Assembly: GCA_966250335.1 (NCBI GenBank)
Contig: CBINGZ010000004.1
Coordinates: forward strand, 62,001-126,000
Source of the DNA: OLB7 sp966250335
GTDB lineage: Bacteria; Bacteroidota; Ignavibacteria; OLB7
DNA: 64,000 nt
Direction of reading: 5' to 3'
Position numbers and translations under genes: made by a program. A model generated the notes under the pieces. That model was not told the DNA's origin, made no database searches, and saw only the letters and a list, made by a program, of their open reading frames with translations. Shown here piece after piece: positions 62,288-64,000 of the stretch; the stretch's first letter is position 1; each line of letters begins with the position of its first letter.

Positions 62288-64000
62288 ATGAACCCGAGAT
62301 CGCTCCTTCGTCTGCTTATACTTTCGCTGCTTCTTCCCCTGGTCTGCGGGCCTTCCCTGTATGCGCAGGAGGGGGGAGACGAGCGTCCCGATCCGCCGCT
62401 TCCGTCGGTCACGCGCGCGTTCGCCATCCGGAACGCCCGAATCGTGCAGGCTCCCGGCAAGGTGATCCAGAAGGGGACGGTCGTCATGCGGAACGGGGTG
62501 ATCACCGCCGTCGGCCCGAACGTTCCGATCCCGTACGACGCCCAGATCATCGAGGGAGATTCGCTCACGGTCTATGCCGGCTTCATCGACGGGCTCTCGC
62601 ACGCCGGGGTGCCGAAGCCGAAAGGGGACTCGAAGGAGAACGACAAGGTCGAACGTCCCGGCGAGCCGCCGAACGATCGTGCCGGGATCCAGCCGGAACG
62701 GGACGTGCGCGGCATGCTCGCGTCGACCGACGCCTCGCTCGATTCGCTCCGCATGGCGGGCTTCACCGTATCGCATGTCGTCCCTCGCGGCAGGATGCTT
62801 CCCGGCTCCGGCGCGATCGTCCTTCTTTCCGGCCGCAACCCGGCCGACATGGTGCTCCGCGGCAACGCCTCTCTCTTCGCGCAGTTCGAGCCGGCGGAGG
62901 GGGATGTCTATCCCTCCACGATCTTTGCCATCATGGCGAAGTGGCGGACTCTCTATCGCGACGCCGAGAGGAAGAAACGTGGCGGTTCGATCTACAATGA
63001 GAACCCGGACGGCGTGGAGCGCCCCAGATTCGACGCCGTCTCCGATGCCTTCAGGCCGGTGATCGACGGGAACAAGCCGGTCTTCTTCCGCACGGAGACG
63101 ACGCTCGATGTCCATCGCGCCATGAAGCTGCGGGACGATCTGAAGTTCCCTCTCGTCATCGCCGGACTCAAGGAGGGATGGGATCTGGCGGCCACGCTGA
63201 AATCGGCCGACCTTCCCGTCTTCGTCTCCCTCGACTTCCCGAAGGAGAAAAAGGAGGAGAAGAACGAGGATTCGACGACCGCCGCCGACTCCTCCAAGGG
63301 GGTAACGCCACCGCCTCCCGACGACTATTTCCTCCGTGACGAACGGACCTCCAGCTACAAGGATATCGTCTCCGAAAAGAAACGGCTCGAGTTCAGGCAG
63401 GGGGAGAGCCGGACCGAATATTATGCCGGAGCGGGACGACTCAACAGGGAAGGGGTCCGCTTCGGTTTCGCCACGCTCGGAGCGGCCTCGGCCGATCTGC
63501 GCGGGAACATCCGCCTTGCCGTGCAGAACGGACTCCCCGAGGATGCGGCCCTGGCCGCCCTCACGGTGGAGCCCGCCCGCCTTCTGGGACTCGACAGGAA
63601 TCTCGGCACCGTCGAACAGGGGAACATGGCGAATCTGGTGGTGACAAACGGATCGTATTTCGATAAGAAATCCTCCGTCCGCTTCGTCTTCGTCGATGGA
63701 GAGAAGTTCGAGTACGAGGCGAAGAAGGATGAGAAGAAGGACACCGCCCTCGCCGCCGACACCGCGCGCCGGGTCCGCGGACTCGACACGCTGCGGGCGA
63801 ACCCGGCGCTGGCGGGACGGCGCGATCCGGAGCAGCGGGGGAACGTCCTTATCAGAAACGGCACGGTCCTCACCGTGACCGGCGGAACTCTCACCGAAAC
63901 CGATATTCTTGTCGAGAACGGCAGGATCGCCCGCATCGGCAAGGGGCTGACCGCTCCGGCCGGCTTCGACACGATCGACGCCACCGGCGAGTTCGTGATG
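62288..64000 (+). CDS. amidohydrolase-family protein, tandem (3' truncated by the window)
   Basis: The visible 571 residues have a signal peptide (LLRLLILSLLLPLVCGPSLYAQ) and a first amidohydrolase-like unit (about 43-455). It starts RNARIVQAPGKVIQKGTVVMRNGVITAVGP and has the GNIRLAVQNGL...DAALAALTVEPARLLGL segment. A second unit starts near residue 515 (GNVLIRNGTVLTVTGGTLTETDILVENGRIARIG). In the first unit the usual PGLIDxHxH metal site is AGFIDGLSHAG, so it looks metal-poor; the active unit may be the second, cut by the window. Such ~1000-residue tandem proteins occur in Bacteroidota. The ORF has no stop in the window. Confidence 0.85.
   Translation, partial: MNPRSLLRLLILSLLLPLVCGPSLYAQEGGDERPDPPLPSVTRAFAIRNARIVQAPGKVIQKGTVVMRNGVITAVGPNVPIPYDAQIIEGDSLTVYAGFIDGLSHAGVPKPKGDSKENDKVERPGEPPNDRAGIQPERDVRGMLASTDASLDSLRMAGFTVSHVVPRGRMLPGSGAIVLLSGRNPADMVLRGNASLFAQFEPAEGDVYPSTIFAIMAKWRTLYRDAERKKRGGSIYNENPDGVERPRFDAVSDAFRPVIDGNKPVFFRTETTLDVHRAMKLRDDLKFPLVIAGLKEGWDLAATLKSADLPVFVSLDFPKEKKEEKNEDSTTAADSSKGVTPPPPDDYFLRDERTSSYKDIVSEKKRLEFRQGESRTEYYAGAGRLNREGVRFGFATLGAASADLRGNIRLAVQNGLPEDAALAALTVEPARLLGLDRNLGTVEQGNMANLVVTNGSYFDKKSSVRFVFVDGEKFEYEAKKDEKKDTALAADTARRVRGLDTLRANPALAGRRDPEQRGNVLIRNGTVLTVTGGTLTETDILVENGRIARIGKGLTAPAGFDTIDATGEFVM

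Overview
The window is a 64 kb chromosomal segment of a GC-rich, Gram-negative-type bacterium. The best guess is the Bacteroidota/Chlorobiota side of the FCB group, for example a Kapabacteria- or Ignavibacteria-like lineage. Four things point there. At least two secreted proteins end in type IX secretion (T9SS) type A C-terminal domains. A TonB-type receptor starts with a carboxypeptidase-regulatory-like domain. Many envelope proteins are OmpA-like or beta-barrels. Many transcription units carry a TAnnTTTG-like element about 40 bp before the start codon. The lineage is an inference; there is no rRNA or tRNA gene here to test it.

Layout. 1-9.8 kb: the 3' end of an unknown gene, an iron-permease-family protein, then an envelope quality-control run of two parvulin-type chaperones, three M16 peptidases (the third lacks the metal site) and a small beta-barrel. 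9.9-18.8 kb: a YprB-like exonuclease-fold protein, a TonB-type receptor, a VOC protein, a methyltransferase, and a porin / imelysin / di-haem lipoprotein operon. 18.9-26.7 kb: sulfatase, histone-deacetylase-family protein, GT9 glycosyltransferase, MoxR ATPase, and the minus-strand set adk-tam-glycosyltransferase-like. 26.8-34.6 kb: a large OmpA-like protein, an ECF sigma factor with a likely membrane partner, an AI-2E-type permease, a lamin-tail lipoprotein, and pgsA-pgpA-cinA. 34.8-42.7 kb: secreted hypothetical, rhodanese + MauE-like pair, M29 aminopeptidase, and the minus-strand operon tgt-yajC-ribBA-larA-like.

42.8-52.3 kb: a second ECF sigma/partner pair, an MFS transporter, and a complete Yej-like peptide ABC importer (lipoprotein, two permeases, two separate ATPases) with a truncated Rpn/PD-(D/E)XK-like gene remnant inside it. 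52.4-59.2 kb: papain-fold protein, OmpA-domain gene with a decayed partial copy beside it, a PNGase F-like glycosidase with a T9SS signal, lipoprotein, LOG-family protein and an MFS exporter. 59.2-62.2 kb: a clearly AT-rich segment with two related secreted proteins, the second with a T9SS tail, unlike everything around it and probably acquired. 62.3-64 kb: the start of a tandem amidohydrolase that runs off the window.

Non-coding signals include the repeated promoter-like element, several strong hairpins between convergent genes or inside operons, three copies of a 17-nt motif near 14 kb, and two copies (26.8 and 52.4 kb) of a dispersed 3'-end repeat with purine-rich tandem tails. Most of the window is ordinary housekeeping and envelope biology. 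The AT-rich T9SS cassette, the dispersed 3'-end repeat and the operon remnant deserve a closer look. I saw no CRISPR array, prophage, complete insertion sequence or RNA gene.
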